Assembly (NCBI RefSeq): GCF_036226925.1 | Contig: NZ_CP109031.1 | Span: forward strand, 2,356,001-2,420,000 | Length of the DNA stretch: 64,000 nt | DNA from: Streptomyces sp. NBC_00659 | Lineage (GTDB): Bacteria > Actinomycetota > Actinomycetes > Streptomycetales > Streptomycetaceae | Direction of reading: 5' to 3' | Shown here: positions 54,592-64,000 of the stretch, in pieces | Position numbering within the stretch: position 1 is the first letter of the stretch | How the letters are laid out: every line of letters begins with the position of its first letter | The notes under the pieces: generated by a model | What the model saw: the letters and a program-made list of their open reading frames with translations, nothing else | Told to the model about the DNA's origin: nothing | Database searches by the model: none | Translations under genes and position numbers: made by a program

Positions 54592-55158
54592 CTACCGCCC
54601 GCGCAGTCGCCGGACGAGAATGCTCGCGTCCCCGCGGGACTCCAGATCCGCCAGGACCACGGCGACCGCCTCGCGGACGATCCTCCCGCGGTCGACGGCG
54701 AGACCGTGTTCGCCGCGGAGCACCAGGCGCGCGTGTTCGAGGTCCATCAGTTCCTCGGCGGACACGTACACCGTGATCTTCTCGTCGTGCCGTTCCCGCC
54801 CGCTGGGCCGGCGGTTCGCGGCGCGTCCCCGCTTGCGGGACGACTGCACGGACGTGGAAGGGGCGGCAGAACCTTCCTGCGCCGGCCGGCCGCGCCCCGA
54901 ACGGTCCGGGGCGCCGGCCCGGCTGCGGGACTCCCCCGCGTCGGACGACTCGGTGCCGGCGGCGACGTGTTCGTCGCCCTCGCCGTCACCGCCCTGGACG
55001 GGTACCGACTGGGGCGCGTCCTCCCCGGCCGCCGCGTCGCTCTCGCCGGCCGGAGCCGGCACCCGGGCCTCGCCGTTGGTGCGGCGGCTGGGGGTGGACG
55101 ACTGGAGCGCCATGCCCCCGGTGGTACGGAACAGTTCGTCGGCCCCCGGCAGACTCAC
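54592..55158 (-). CDS. RHH-like DNA-binding protein in the parA-scpA operon
   Basis: A 188-residue protein. Residues to about 125 are low complexity (Ser/Ala/Gly/Arg-rich). The C-terminal 60 have one strand and two helices (EKITVYVSAEELMDLEHARLVLRG then RGRIVREAVAVVLADLESRG), like a ribbon-helix-helix domain. Located between a ParA ATPase and ScpA, it may be the DNA-binding partner of this ParA. The GTG at 55158 overlaps the parA stop (GTGA) and is preferred over 55170. Confidence 0.72.
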   Translation of the reverse strand: MSLPGADELFRTTGGMALQSSTPSRRTNGEARVPAPAGESDAAAGEDAPQSVPVQGGDGEGDEHVAAGTESSDAGESRSRAGAPDRSGRGRPAQEGSAAPSTSVQSSRKRGRAANRRPSGRERHDEKITVYVSAEELMDLEHARLVLRGEHGLAVDRGRIVREAVAVVLADLESRGDASILVRRLRGR

Positions 55159-56324
55159 TCGGCGTGACACCGGGCGAGCACCTCCCTGGCGAGCTGGCGA
55201 TAGGCGGCGGCGCCGACGGAGTTGGAGGCGTAGGTGGTGATCGGCTCACCGGCGACCGTGGTCTCCGGGAAGCGGACGGTCCGGCCGATCACGGTGTGGT
55301 AGACGTGCTCGTCGAAGGCCTCGACGACGCGCGCGAGCACCTCACGGCTGTGCACCGTGCGGGAGTCGTACATCGTGGCGAGGATGCCGTCGAGCTCCAG
55401 ATCGGGGTTGAGCCGTTCCTGGACCTTCTCGATCGTCTCGGTGAGCAGCGCGACACCGCGCAGCGCGAAGAACTCGCACTCCAGCGGCACGATCACCTTG
55501 TGTGCCGCCGTCAGCGCGTTCACGGTGAGCAGGCCGAGCGAGGGCTGGCAGTCGATCACGATGTAGTCGTAGTCGGCCAACAGCGGCTTCAGGGCGCGCT
55601 GGAGCGTGGACTCGCGGGCGACCTCGCTCACCAGTTGCACTTCGGCGGCGGACAGGTCGATGTTGCTGGGCAGCAGGTCCATGTTCGGGACCGCCGTCTT
55701 CAGGAGCACCTCGTCGGCCGCCATGCCCCGCTCCATGAGCAGGTTGTAGACGGTGAGGTCGAGCTCCATCGGGTTGACGCCGAGTCCCACGGACAGCGCG
55801 CCCTGCGGGTCGAAGTCGACGAGCAGCACCCGGCGTCCGTACTCCGCGAGCGCGGCACCCAGGTTGATGGTCGACGTGGTCTTGCCCACGCCGCCCTTCT
55901 GGTTGCACATCGCGATGATCGTCGCGGGGCCGTGACTGGTCAGCGGACCCGGGATCGGGAAGTAGGGCAGCGGGCGCCCCGTCGGGCCGATGCGCTCACG
56001 GCGCTGACGGGCCGCGTCGGGCGCGAGCGTGGCCGCGTACTCCGGATCGGGCTCGTACTCGGCGTCGGGGTCGTAGAAGTGCCCCTCGGGCAGTTCGTCG
56101 TAGTCGGCGAAGTGGGTGTGGTTCCCGCCACTTCCGTTGCCGGCCATGGCGTTCACGTGATGGCCATCCATGCTCGGGTGTGCTGTCTGAGTCGTCCGGG
56201 GACTCTGATGGGCTGCGAAGGTGCGGACAGCGACGGAGCCGACAGCCTCGAGCCCCGTGGGGCTCTGGCCCCGCGCCGGCATTCCTGGTTGACCACCCCC
56301 GGGAGTAAATGTCGACTCATTCAC
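55155..56324 (-). CDS. ParA-family chromosome-partitioning ATPase
   Basis: A 389-residue ATPase with a 130-residue N-terminal extension that is Gly/Pro/His/Asp-rich. The core has CNQKGGVGKTTSTINLGAAL (deviant Walker A), LVDFDPQGALSVGLG, YDYIVIDCQPSLGLLTVNAL and VPLECEFFALRG. Classical partner parB is not adjacent; this is the second, SCO1772-like ParA seen near scpA in Streptomyces. GTG 56324 has GGAGG 11 bases upstream. Heads the segregation operon. Confidence 0.93.
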   Translation of the reverse strand: MNESTFTPGGGQPGMPARGQSPTGLEAVGSVAVRTFAAHQSPRTTQTAHPSMDGHHVNAMAGNGSGGNHTHFADYDELPEGHFYDPDAEYEPDPEYAATLAPDAARQRRERIGPTGRPLPYFPIPGPLTSHGPATIIAMCNQKGGVGKTTSTINLGAALAEYGRRVLLVDFDPQGALSVGLGVNPMELDLTVYNLLMERGMAADEVLLKTAVPNMDLLPSNIDLSAAEVQLVSEVARESTLQRALKPLLADYDYIVIDCQPSLGLLTVNALTAAHKVIVPLECEFFALRGVALLTETIEKVQERLNPDLELDGILATMYDSRTVHSREVLARVVEAFDEHVYHTVIGRTVRFPETTVAGEPITTYASNSVGAAAYRQLAREVLARCHAE

Positions 56325-56719
56325 AAGTCGTCTTACCTCCTTGGTGACCAGGGAACTTCTCGATAGGTCAGCGTGGCACCATGCCGACGATTGGCGACTC
56401 TATGGCGTGTCACCGCTCCGCAGCAACACAATCCGCCGGACCCGACCCGATGTGTCGGCAACCGAACATCCCTCTGTCAAGGGCGTAAGGCCGTCGCACG
56501 GCAGGTTTCACCGGTGTGCGAATCGGTTGAAGAGTTACGTTCGTGGCGAGTTGAACGAGTGCCGCAAAGTGACCCGACACACACCGGGCCGGACCTTGTC
56601 GGGCAAGGTCCGGCCGGGTGTGCGTTGTTGACGACCCGTGTTGACGTATCGCCTTTTCTCGGCGCCGAGTCGACAGCCGATGCCGGCCCCCGGAGTCACC
56701 CCCGGAGCCGTCGGGAAAC
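56325..56719. other. Intergenic region upstream of parA
   Basis: About 395 bases. It carries the parA leader and SD, a TTGACA-like hexamer near 56476, lower GC around 56400-56560, and the terminator at 56581-56621. An open frame on the plus strand (56341-56631) has no SD and poor codon use, so it is not called. Confidence 0.45.
56581..56621. terminator. Strong terminator hairpin after ald
   Basis: An 18-bp stem with one mismatch (56581-56598 with 56604-56621), loop tcggg, about 100 bases past the ald stop on the minus strand. Confidence 0.75.
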
Positions 56720-57835
56720 TCAGCCGAGCAGGCTCTCCAGCGCGACGTGCTCCAGCCCGTGGGCCTCGGCGACCTCGCGGTAAACAACCTTGCCGTCATG
56801 GGTGTTGAGGCCCTTGGCCAGTGCGTTGTCACGGCGCAGGGCCTCGGTCCAGCCGCGGTCGGCGAGCTCGACGATGTACGGCAGTGTGGCGTTGGTCAGC
56901 GCGTACGTCGAGGTGTTGGGGACCGCGCCGGGCATGTTGGCGACGCAGTAGAAGACCGAATTGTGGACCGGGAAGGTCGGCTCGGCGTGCGTGGTGGGAC
57001 GCGAGTCCTCGAAGCAGCCGCCCTGGTCGATCGCGATGTCGACAAGGACACTCCCGGGCTTCATCCGCGCGACGAGCTCGTTGGTGACCAGCTTCGGCGC
57101 CTTGGCGCCGGGGATCAGGACGGCACCGATCACGAGGTCGGCCTCGAGGCAGGCCTTCTCCAGCTCGAAGGAGTTGGACATGACGGCCTTGACCTTCGTG
57201 CCGAAGATCTTGTCGGCCTCGCGCAGCTTGTTGATGTCGCGGTCGAGCAGCGTCACCTCGAAGCCCATGCCGATGGCGATCTGCGCGGCGTTCCAGCCGG
57301 AGACACCGCCGCCGATGACGACGGCCTTGGCCGGCAGCACACCCGGGACACCGCCGGGCAGGACGCCGCGGCCGCCGTTGGCGCGCATCAGGTGGTAGGC
57401 GCCGACCTGCGGGGCGAGACGGCCCGCGACCTCGGACATCGGGGCGAGCAGCGGCAGGGCGCGGTTCGGCAGTTCGACGGTCTCGTAGGCGATCGCCGTG
57501 GTGCCGGACTCCAGGAGGGCGTCCGTGCACTCCTTGGAAGCGGCCAGGTGCAGGTAGGTGAAGAGCGTCTGGTCCTTGCGGAGGCGGTGGTACTCCTCCG
57601 CGACGGGCTCCTTGACCTTCAGCAGCAGGTCGGCGGTGGCCCAGACCTCGTCGGCGGTGGACAGGATCTGCGCTCCGGCGGAGACGTACTCCTCGTCCGT
57701 GATCGAGGAGCCGACACCGGCGTTCTGCTCGACGAAGACCTGGTGGCCGTGGCGCACGAGCTCGTGCACACCGGCGGGGGTGATGGCCACCCGGAACTCG
57801 TTGTTCTTGACCTCGCGGGGGATGCCGACCTTCAC
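56720..57835 (-). CDS. ald: Alanine dehydrogenase
   Basis: A 371-residue NAD enzyme, exactly the usual length. KVGIPREVKNNEFRVAITPAGVHELV opens the protein; KEP near 72 and MSEVAGRLAPQVGA near 130 line the active site; VIGGGVSGWNAAQIAIGMGFEVTLLDRD is the NAD-binding fold near 170. It interconverts alanine and pyruvate plus ammonium. GTG 57835 is chosen because it gives that length and AAGGA lies 11 bases upstream; GTG 57844 is possible. Confidence 0.96.
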   Translation of the reverse strand: MKVGIPREVKNNEFRVAITPAGVHELVRHGHQVFVEQNAGVGSSITDEEYVSAGAQILSTADEVWATADLLLKVKEPVAEEYHRLRKDQTLFTYLHLAASKECTDALLESGTTAIAYETVELPNRALPLLAPMSEVAGRLAPQVGAYHLMRANGGRGVLPGGVPGVLPAKAVVIGGGVSGWNAAQIAIGMGFEVTLLDRDINKLREADKIFGTKVKAVMSNSFELEKACLEADLVIGAVLIPGAKAPKLVTNELVARMKPGSVLVDIAIDQGGCFEDSRPTTHAEPTFPVHNSVFYCVANMPGAVPNTSTYALTNATLPYIVELADRGWTEALRRDNALAKGLNTHDGKVVYREVAEAHGLEHVALESLLG

Positions 57836-58005
57836 GTCGATCACGGTCCTTGACTCAGAGGGCTCTGGGGAATGCATGCCGAGGCGATGCAAGCCAGGCA
57901 ATGCATGTCATACCCGACGCACGGGAGCACACCGGGAGACACCACGGAAGAACGCGGCGGAGCCAGTCTAATGAAGGGATTCCCGCTGTCTAGCCTTTCA
58001 ATGCG

Positions 58006-60087
58006 TCAATCTTCAGCGGATGAACTGCGGATTTCGTAGGCGTTAGCGTCGCGTTCCCCTCCGGACGCACTCTCCGGGAGCTCATCTCCCAGCATGCGCT
58101 CGGCCGCCGCTCGGTGCAGCCGGGCGGCCGCCGGGTCGCCGAGCCGGTCCAGGGTGTCGGCCAGCCTGACCTGGAGCGCGGCCTGCAGACGTACGTCGTC
58201 CGCGCGGCGCGCCCACTCGACGGCTTCCTGGCAGGTGCGCAGCGACTCCTCGGGACGTCCCGCGTACTCCTGGACCCGGGCCATCTCGCTCAACGCCCTT
58301 GCCTGGGAGGCGACATCACCGTTCTTGCGGTGCCAGGCGACCGCGGCGCGCCAGTTGACCTGCGCCTCTCCGTAGCGGCCCGCGTAGGTGTGCGCGGTGG
58401 CGATACGCCCGTACAGCCGGGCGGCGTCCACGCGCTCGTCCCGGGCGAGCCGCTGGGCGAGCGCCCTGCCGTACCAGTCGGCGGCCCGGTCGTGGTCCCC
58501 GAGTTCCTGATGGGCGCCGCCTACGGATTCCATCGCGCGGCCCGTCGCGTACGGGTCGTTCGCCTCGCGTCCGGCGTCCAGTGCGGCCCGGTAGCGGGCG
58601 AGGGCGTCGGTCCCGCGGCCGGTCTGCGCGTCGAGGTCGGCGAGATTGAGCAGGGCCGCCGCCTTCTCGCGCGGCAGGTTCCGGCGCTCGGCGACGTCCA
58701 GCACGAGACGGTGGATGCCGTACAGGTCGGACGCCGCGGCCCGGGTGCCGAAATGAGCCGCCATCGCCCGCACCAGGGCCGCCATCAGCCGCCGGGCGAG
58801 GGTGTCCAGCTCCCCGTCGGCGACCGCCAGCCGCGCCGAGGCGAGCAGCGCGGGCCGGCGCACCCGCAGCCAGTCCTCGGCCGCCCCGGGACCGGAGAAG
58901 CGCAGGGCGCGCGGCATCCCCGCGAGCTTCTCCCGGGCGGGCGAGCTGTCGGTCTCGGTGATGGCACGGCAGGACACCAGGAGCCGTACGGTCCGCTCCA
59001 GCATCCGGGCGCGGGCCAGCTGCACCTCCGCGGCCCGGTCATGGGTGTCGACGAGCGTCCGGAGCAGGGGATGGAGGCAGCCGGGAACCTCGTACTGCGG
59101 CAGCTCCGAGGGGACCGCCCGCACCAGGCCGAGGCCGACGAACTCGTCCAGCGTGGTGTGCGCCGTCTGGACCGAGCAGCCGGCCAGCGCGGAGGCGGTG
59201 TGCGGGTCGACGAGGCCCGCGGGGGCCAGCGAGAGCAGTCGCAGTATCCGCGCGGCGGTACCCGCCAGGGAGGCGTACGAGAGCCGGAACACGCGGTCCA
59301 GCGGTGTGCCGTCCTCGCCCTCGGTGCGCAGCTGCTTGGCGAGATCGGAGACGGCGGCGGCGGGGCGCGCGGCGAGCCAGCCGCCGGCCAGCACCAGGGC
59401 GGTCGGCTGGCCCGCGCACAGTTCGACCAGTCCTTCGGCGGCGAGCGGGTCGACGGTGATGCGGACCGAGCCGGTGAAGTGGCCGAGGAGTTCGAGGGCG
59501 GACTTGGTGTCCAGGCCGCCGAGCGTGCAGGGGCGGACGTCCGCGATTCCGGTCAGCGGCCCGCCGGAGACGGCGACGACCAGGCAGTCCGGGGAGTCGG
59601 GCAGCAGCGCGTCGACCTGCCCGGCGTCGGCGGCGTCGTCGAGCAGGAGCACCGCCCGGCGGACCGCGAGGGCCTCGCGCAGCCGCTCGCCGAGGTCGTC
59701 GGCGTCGGCTCCGGGGGGTGCGGACAGGCCGAGGGCGGTGAGCAGTTCCCGCGCGGTGGCCTCGGTGGGCACCTGGGTGCCGTCGGGTTCGGTGAGACGG
59801 GCGCGCAGTATGCCGTCGGGGTAACTCTCGGCGACCTGCGCGGCGAGCTGGGCCGCCAGCGCGGTCCGGCCGGAGCCGGGCTTGCCCGCGATGAGCAGCA
59901 CCCGGGCCCGCGGGGCCTTGCGGCCGGCGATGGTGTCGAGGCCGGCGCGCTCGATGTCCGCCCGGAGTTCCTTCAACTCCCTTGTACGGCCCAGGAACTG
60001 ACTCTTCGTAGGAGGGGACCCGGCAGCCGGCCGCTGCCCCTGGGACGACACCTTGGTGCCACCGCCGTCCACCGCCTGATCCGCCAC
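58006..60087 (-). CDS. NB-ARC-like P-loop and TPR protein (regulator without DNA-binding domain)
   Basis: A 693-residue protein resembling the ATPase-TPR part of AfsR/SARP regulators. Residues 28-60 have FLGRTRELKELRAD; the P-loop is AGKPGSGRTA near 67, with Arg in place of the Walker A Lys; Walker B is VLLLDDA near 146. A winged-helix-like region follows, and from about 470 there are TPR repeats (LADLDAQTGRGTDALARYRAAL, VGGAHQELGDHDRAADWYGRAL). No DNA-binding domain is seen. GTG 60087 has GGGAG 9 bases upstream. Ligand and partner unknown. Confidence 0.85.
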   Translation of the reverse strand: MADQAVDGGGTKVSSQGQRPAAGSPPTKSQFLGRTRELKELRADIERAGLDTIAGRKAPRARVLLIAGKPGSGRTALAAQLAAQVAESYPDGILRARLTEPDGTQVPTEATARELLTALGLSAPPGADADDLGERLREALAVRRAVLLLDDAADAGQVDALLPDSPDCLVVAVSGGPLTGIADVRPCTLGGLDTKSALELLGHFTGSVRITVDPLAAEGLVELCAGQPTALVLAGGWLAARPAAAVSDLAKQLRTEGEDGTPLDRVFRLSYASLAGTAARILRLLSLAPAGLVDPHTASALAGCSVQTAHTTLDEFVGLGLVRAVPSELPQYEVPGCLHPLLRTLVDTHDRAAEVQLARARMLERTVRLLVSCRAITETDSSPAREKLAGMPRALRFSGPGAAEDWLRVRRPALLASARLAVADGELDTLARRLMAALVRAMAAHFGTRAAASDLYGIHRLVLDVAERRNLPREKAAALLNLADLDAQTGRGTDALARYRAALDAGREANDPYATGRAMESVGGAHQELGDHDRAADWYGRALAQRLARDERVDAARLYGRIATAHTYAGRYGEAQVNWRAAVAWHRKNGDVASQARALSEMARVQEYAGRPEESLRTCQEAVEWARRADDVRLQAALQVRLADTLDRLGDPAAARLHRAAAERMLGDELPESASGGERDANAYEIRSSSAED

Positions 60088-60303
60088 GGGCCACGCTCCC
60101 GTTCCACCGCACGCGCAAGCCCGCCGGGACTCCGGTACGGGCGTTTCCCGAGCCTAGTTCACGCTCTGCGACGATCCGTGCGGAGCGCGGCGGCGATATC
60201 CCCCGATCGGATCAGGCGATCGTAGGACCGGTGCCCCCGGACGGGCGTACGCGGCCCGTCCGAGGCGGGCTTCCGGGACGGCACGGCCGCCCGGAGGCGG
60301 ACG

Positions 60304-60930
60304 TCAGGCCTCGAAGGGGCGCGCGGGCCAAGGCGCGTCGGCCGGGCGCAGGGCGTCGAGTCCGGCGCCGTGTCGCGCGGCGAGCAGCGAGAGGACGCCC
60401 ACGACCAGGCAGTTGTTGTGCAGGTCGCCGGCGAGCACACCGCTGACGAGTTCACCGAGGGGGACGCGGGCCAGTTCCATGTCGGCCTCCTCGTCCTCGA
60501 CCTCGAACCGCTCGCCCTCCGCCTGGGAGAGGTCACGGGCCAGGAAGATCCGGATGGCTTCGTCGCAGCCGCCGGGCGTGGTGTAGACGTCGGTCAGCAC
60601 GCGCCAGGTCTCCGCCTTGACGTGCGCCTCCTCGTAGAGCTCGCGCTGGGCGGCGTGCAGCGGGTTCTCGCCGGGGATGTCGAGCAGGCCCGCCGGGATC
60701 TCCCACAGCTTGTGGCGCACGGGGTGGCGGTACTGGCTCAGGACCAGGACACGGTCCTCGTCGTCCAGGGCGAGCACGGCCACGGAGCCCGGGTGGACCT
60801 GGTAGTCGCGGCGGGCGACGGATCCGCCGGGCATGACCACGTCGTCGGTGCGCACCGAGGTCTTGTTGCCCTTGAAGGGGGTCTCGGTCGCCCGGACCTC
60901 CCACTCCTCGGGGGTGTCCTTGATCGTCAT
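60304..60930 (-). CDS. Nudix hydrolase, ADP-ribose pyrophosphatase-like
   Basis: A 208-residue Nudix protein: VLALDDEDRVLVLSQYRHPVRHKLWEIPAGLLD is the ADP-ribose pyrophosphatase N-terminal strand, and GLLDIPGENPLHAAQRELYEEAHV the box, with the usual second-half Gly replaced by His. YTTPGGCDEAIRIFLARDL fits the ADPRase type. It should cleave ADP-ribose to AMP and ribose 5-phosphate. ATG 60930 has AGGA 8 bases upstream. It lies just after pyrG, past the terminator. Confidence 0.93.
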   Translation of the reverse strand: MTIKDTPEEWEVRATETPFKGNKTSVRTDDVVMPGGSVARRDYQVHPGSVAVLALDDEDRVLVLSQYRHPVRHKLWEIPAGLLDIPGENPLHAAQRELYEEAHVKAETWRVLTDVYTTPGGCDEAIRIFLARDLSQAEGERFEVEDEEADMELARVPLGELVSGVLAGDLHNNCLVVGVLSLLAARHGAGLDALRPADAPWPARPFEA

Positions 60931-60949
60931 GGCCTGTCCTCCCACGCGC

Positions 60950-61027
60950 AAAAAAAAGAGTCCGGTCCGGTGACGGAACCGGGGCACGCGCCCGCGGGAA
61001 CTCCCGCGGACCCGCGCCCCGGTCACC
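60950..61027 (-). terminator. Intrinsic terminator of pyrG with T8 tract
   Basis: A long nested hairpin (outer arms 60969-60974 and 61022-61027; core 60992-61009) is followed on the minus strand, 12 bases on, by eight T residues (60957-60950). The T-tract is unusual for this GC-rich genome. It directly precedes the SD of the Nudix gene. Confidence 0.75.
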
Positions 61028-61050
61028 GTACAACCTGGTGCTACTTGGCC

Positions 61051-62718
<1,668 letters not shown>

Positions 62719-63266
62719 GGCCAAGAGGGGGCTCCCGTGGTCGGTCTGGGGTGCGTGCCGGCGTGGGGCCCGGAGATTTCCGGGGGTTGCCGTCGCTGCG
62801 GTTCGGGGGTTTCTTGCCCACCGGTCCACGGGCTACCAGGGTATCAGCGACCGGACGAGGTCGCTTCCGGCCACGCTCCGCGCACACCTGAGCACCCGGC
62901 TCGGCACACAGCTCACACACCGCTCACTCGATCGGCTCAGCCGGGTTGTACGGAGCGGCACGCGGATCTTCCACGTGCGTCGTATCCTGCTCGGACACTC
63001 GCTGCCGAGCCCCTCCGGCACACGGCACCATCCCGTACGTAACCGGAACAAAGAGGGCCTGTCAGTTCGTTCGAAACGACAATCGCATCGCCCATCGCAC
63101 CGACAACCGGCGTTTCGCAGCGACGCACGACGGACGTCCCCCATCATCGACGTTCCGCAGTTACCGACTCCCATTGCCTACTGTTTTTGCAGTACCTACG
63201 TTCCCTTTGACCGCAAGAGCGACCGCCCCGCGAAGGGGCGCCGTGGCCGTTCGACTGGAGATGCAC
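62719..63266. other. Divergent promoter region of pyrG and GH15 gene
   Basis: About 550 bases. Near the GH15 side there are a TACTG...CAGTA hairpin around 63179-63194 and an inverted repeat TCGTT-CGA-AACGA around 63067-63079. No gene is credible here: open frames on the minus strand lack SD and codon bias. Confidence 0.4.
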
Positions 63267-64000
63267 GTGGCCGGGCGCATCGAGGACTACGCACTCATCG
63301 GAGACATGCAGACAGCCGCGCTGGTCTGCCGGGACGGCACAGTCGACTGGCTGTGCCTGCCCCGCTTCGACTCCCATGCCATCTTCGCGGGACTGCTCGG
63401 CACGGAGGATCACGGCTTCTGGCGGCTCGGTCCCGCGCACGCCGCCGACGCGCAGCCACCCGCGGCCTCGCGCCGCCGGTACCGCGGCGACTCGCTGATC
63501 CTCGAATCCGAGTGGGACACACCGCGCGGCACGGTCCGGGTGACCGATTTCATGCCCCCACGCGACGGCGCGCCGCAGCTGATCAGGATCGTCGAGGGCG
63601 TCACGGGCCGGGTGCCGATGCGCTCCACGCTGCGCATGCGGTTCTCGTACGGCCGCGTCGTGCCCTGGGTGCGCCGGCACGAGGGGCGCACGGTCGCGGT
63701 CGCCGGACCCGACTCGGTCTGGTTCGACACGAACTGCCAGACGTACGGCAAGGACCTGACCACCTACGCCGACTTCACCGTGGCACCGGGCGAGCGCATC
63801 GCCTTCACCGTGTCGTGGGAGCCCTCGCACAAGCAGCCGCCGCCGCTGCCCGAGCCGGAGCAGTCGCTGGAGGCGACCGAGGACTTCTGGCGCGACTGGG
63901 TCGACCAGTGCACGTACCACGGCCCCTACCGCGAGGCCGTCGTCCGCTCCCTGATCACGCTGAAGGCCCTGACCTACGCGCCCACGGGCGGCATCGTCGC
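63267..64000 (+). CDS. GH15 glucoamylase/trehalase-like protein, N-terminal part (cut by window end)
   Basis: Open from GTG 63267 to the end of the window. Protein begins VAGRIEDYALIGDMQTAALVCRDGTVDWLCLPRFDSHAIFAGLLG, the N-terminal beta-sandwich of bacterial GH15 glucoamylase-like enzymes, which act on trehalose or alpha-glucans. GGAG lies 6 bases before GTG 63267; ATG 63261 has no SD. The catalytic alpha/alpha barrel with its Glu pair is outside the window, so activity cannot be judged. The open frames on the opposite strand here are shadows. Confidence 0.9.
   Translation, partial: MAGRIEDYALIGDMQTAALVCRDGTVDWLCLPRFDSHAIFAGLLGTEDHGFWRLGPAHAADAQPPAASRRRYRGDSLILESEWDTPRGTVRVTDFMPPRDGAPQLIRIVEGVTGRVPMRSTLRMRFSYGRVVPWVRRHEGRTVAVAGPDSVWFDTNCQTYGKDLTTYADFTVAPGERIAFTVSWEPSHKQPPPLPEPEQSLEATEDFWRDWVDQCTYHGPYREAVVRSLITLKALTYAPTGGIV

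Noticed and set aside
56341-56631. 96-residue open frame on the plus strand upstream of parA
   Set aside because: No SD, poor codon bias, overlaps the terminator hairpin and the parA leader.
63144-63920. 258-residue open frame on the minus strand
   Set aside because: It is antisense to the clear GH15 N-terminus and has no SD or domain.

Overview
The window is a stretch of Streptomyces-type (high-GC actinobacterial) chromosome. Evidence: very high GC with strongly GC-biased third codon positions, frequent GTG starts, GTGA/ATGA start-stop overlaps, and family markers such as streptogrisins, SepF-like protein, DUF5685, sortase-type LAETG anchors and LysM/Rpf proteins. From memory, the gene order (SGNH lipase, secreted LPMO, lipase, SepF-like protein, der/cmk/tyrA, scpA/scpB, ParA, ald, pyrG, GH15) resembles the S. 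coelicolor interval around SCO1720-SCO1777; this was not checked by alignment.

Layout. 1-13.7 kb: end of a TPR protein, a NicO-type metal transporter with a long His-rich loop, a receptor-type Ser/Thr kinase, a secreted SGNH hydrolase, an AAA ATPase, GntR, GNAT and DUF402 genes, a methyltransferase flanked by a 17-bp tandem repeat, a 44-residue protein, a second GNAT, a lower-GC pair (unknown 414-aa protein and a Nudix hydrolase), and a sortase-anchored LPMO. 13.8-24.8 kb: lipase, a MarR/cupin divergent pair with clear inverted-repeat operators, a decayed DnaE2/Y-family polymerase cassette that still carries an SOS box, two streptogrisin-type proteases around an SPFH protein, DUF1684, DUF5685, SepF-like protein and an acyl-CoA dehydrogenase. 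25-33 kb: MFS exporter, mannosyltransferase-like protein, PAP2 phosphatase, I78 inhibitor, WYL regulator. 31.4-37.7 kb: a branched-chain-amino-acid-type ABC transporter (lipoprotein, accessory lipoprotein, one polypeptide fusing two permeases with an ATPase, and LivF). 37.5-39.2 kb: two Rpf/LysM cell-wall proteins.

41-45.7 kb is a housekeeping minus-strand run aroH-tyrA-cmk-plsC-der. 45.9-47.6 kb is a small membrane redox module ending in a Rieske lipoprotein. 47.6-51.1 kb holds the most interesting cluster: an NrtR-type Nudix regulator, an ADP-ribosylglycohydrolase and an RlaP-like nucleotidyltransferase in one tight operon behind a double inverted-repeat operator, facing a second RlaP-like nucleotidyltransferase. 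51.3-56.3 kb is a segregation operon parA - RHH-like protein - scpA - scpB - rsuA/rluB pseudouridine synthase. 56.7-64 kb: alanine dehydrogenase, a P-loop/TPR protein, ADP-ribose-type Nudix, CTP synthase and the start of a GH15 glucoamylase-like gene cut by the window edge.

There are no recognisable rRNA or tRNA genes, CRISPR arrays, intact insertion sequences or prophage genes. Several genes appear to be transcribed as leaderless mRNAs: a TAACGT- or TAGNNT-like -10 box lies 6-8 bases before the start codon and no Shine-Dalgarno sequence is visible.
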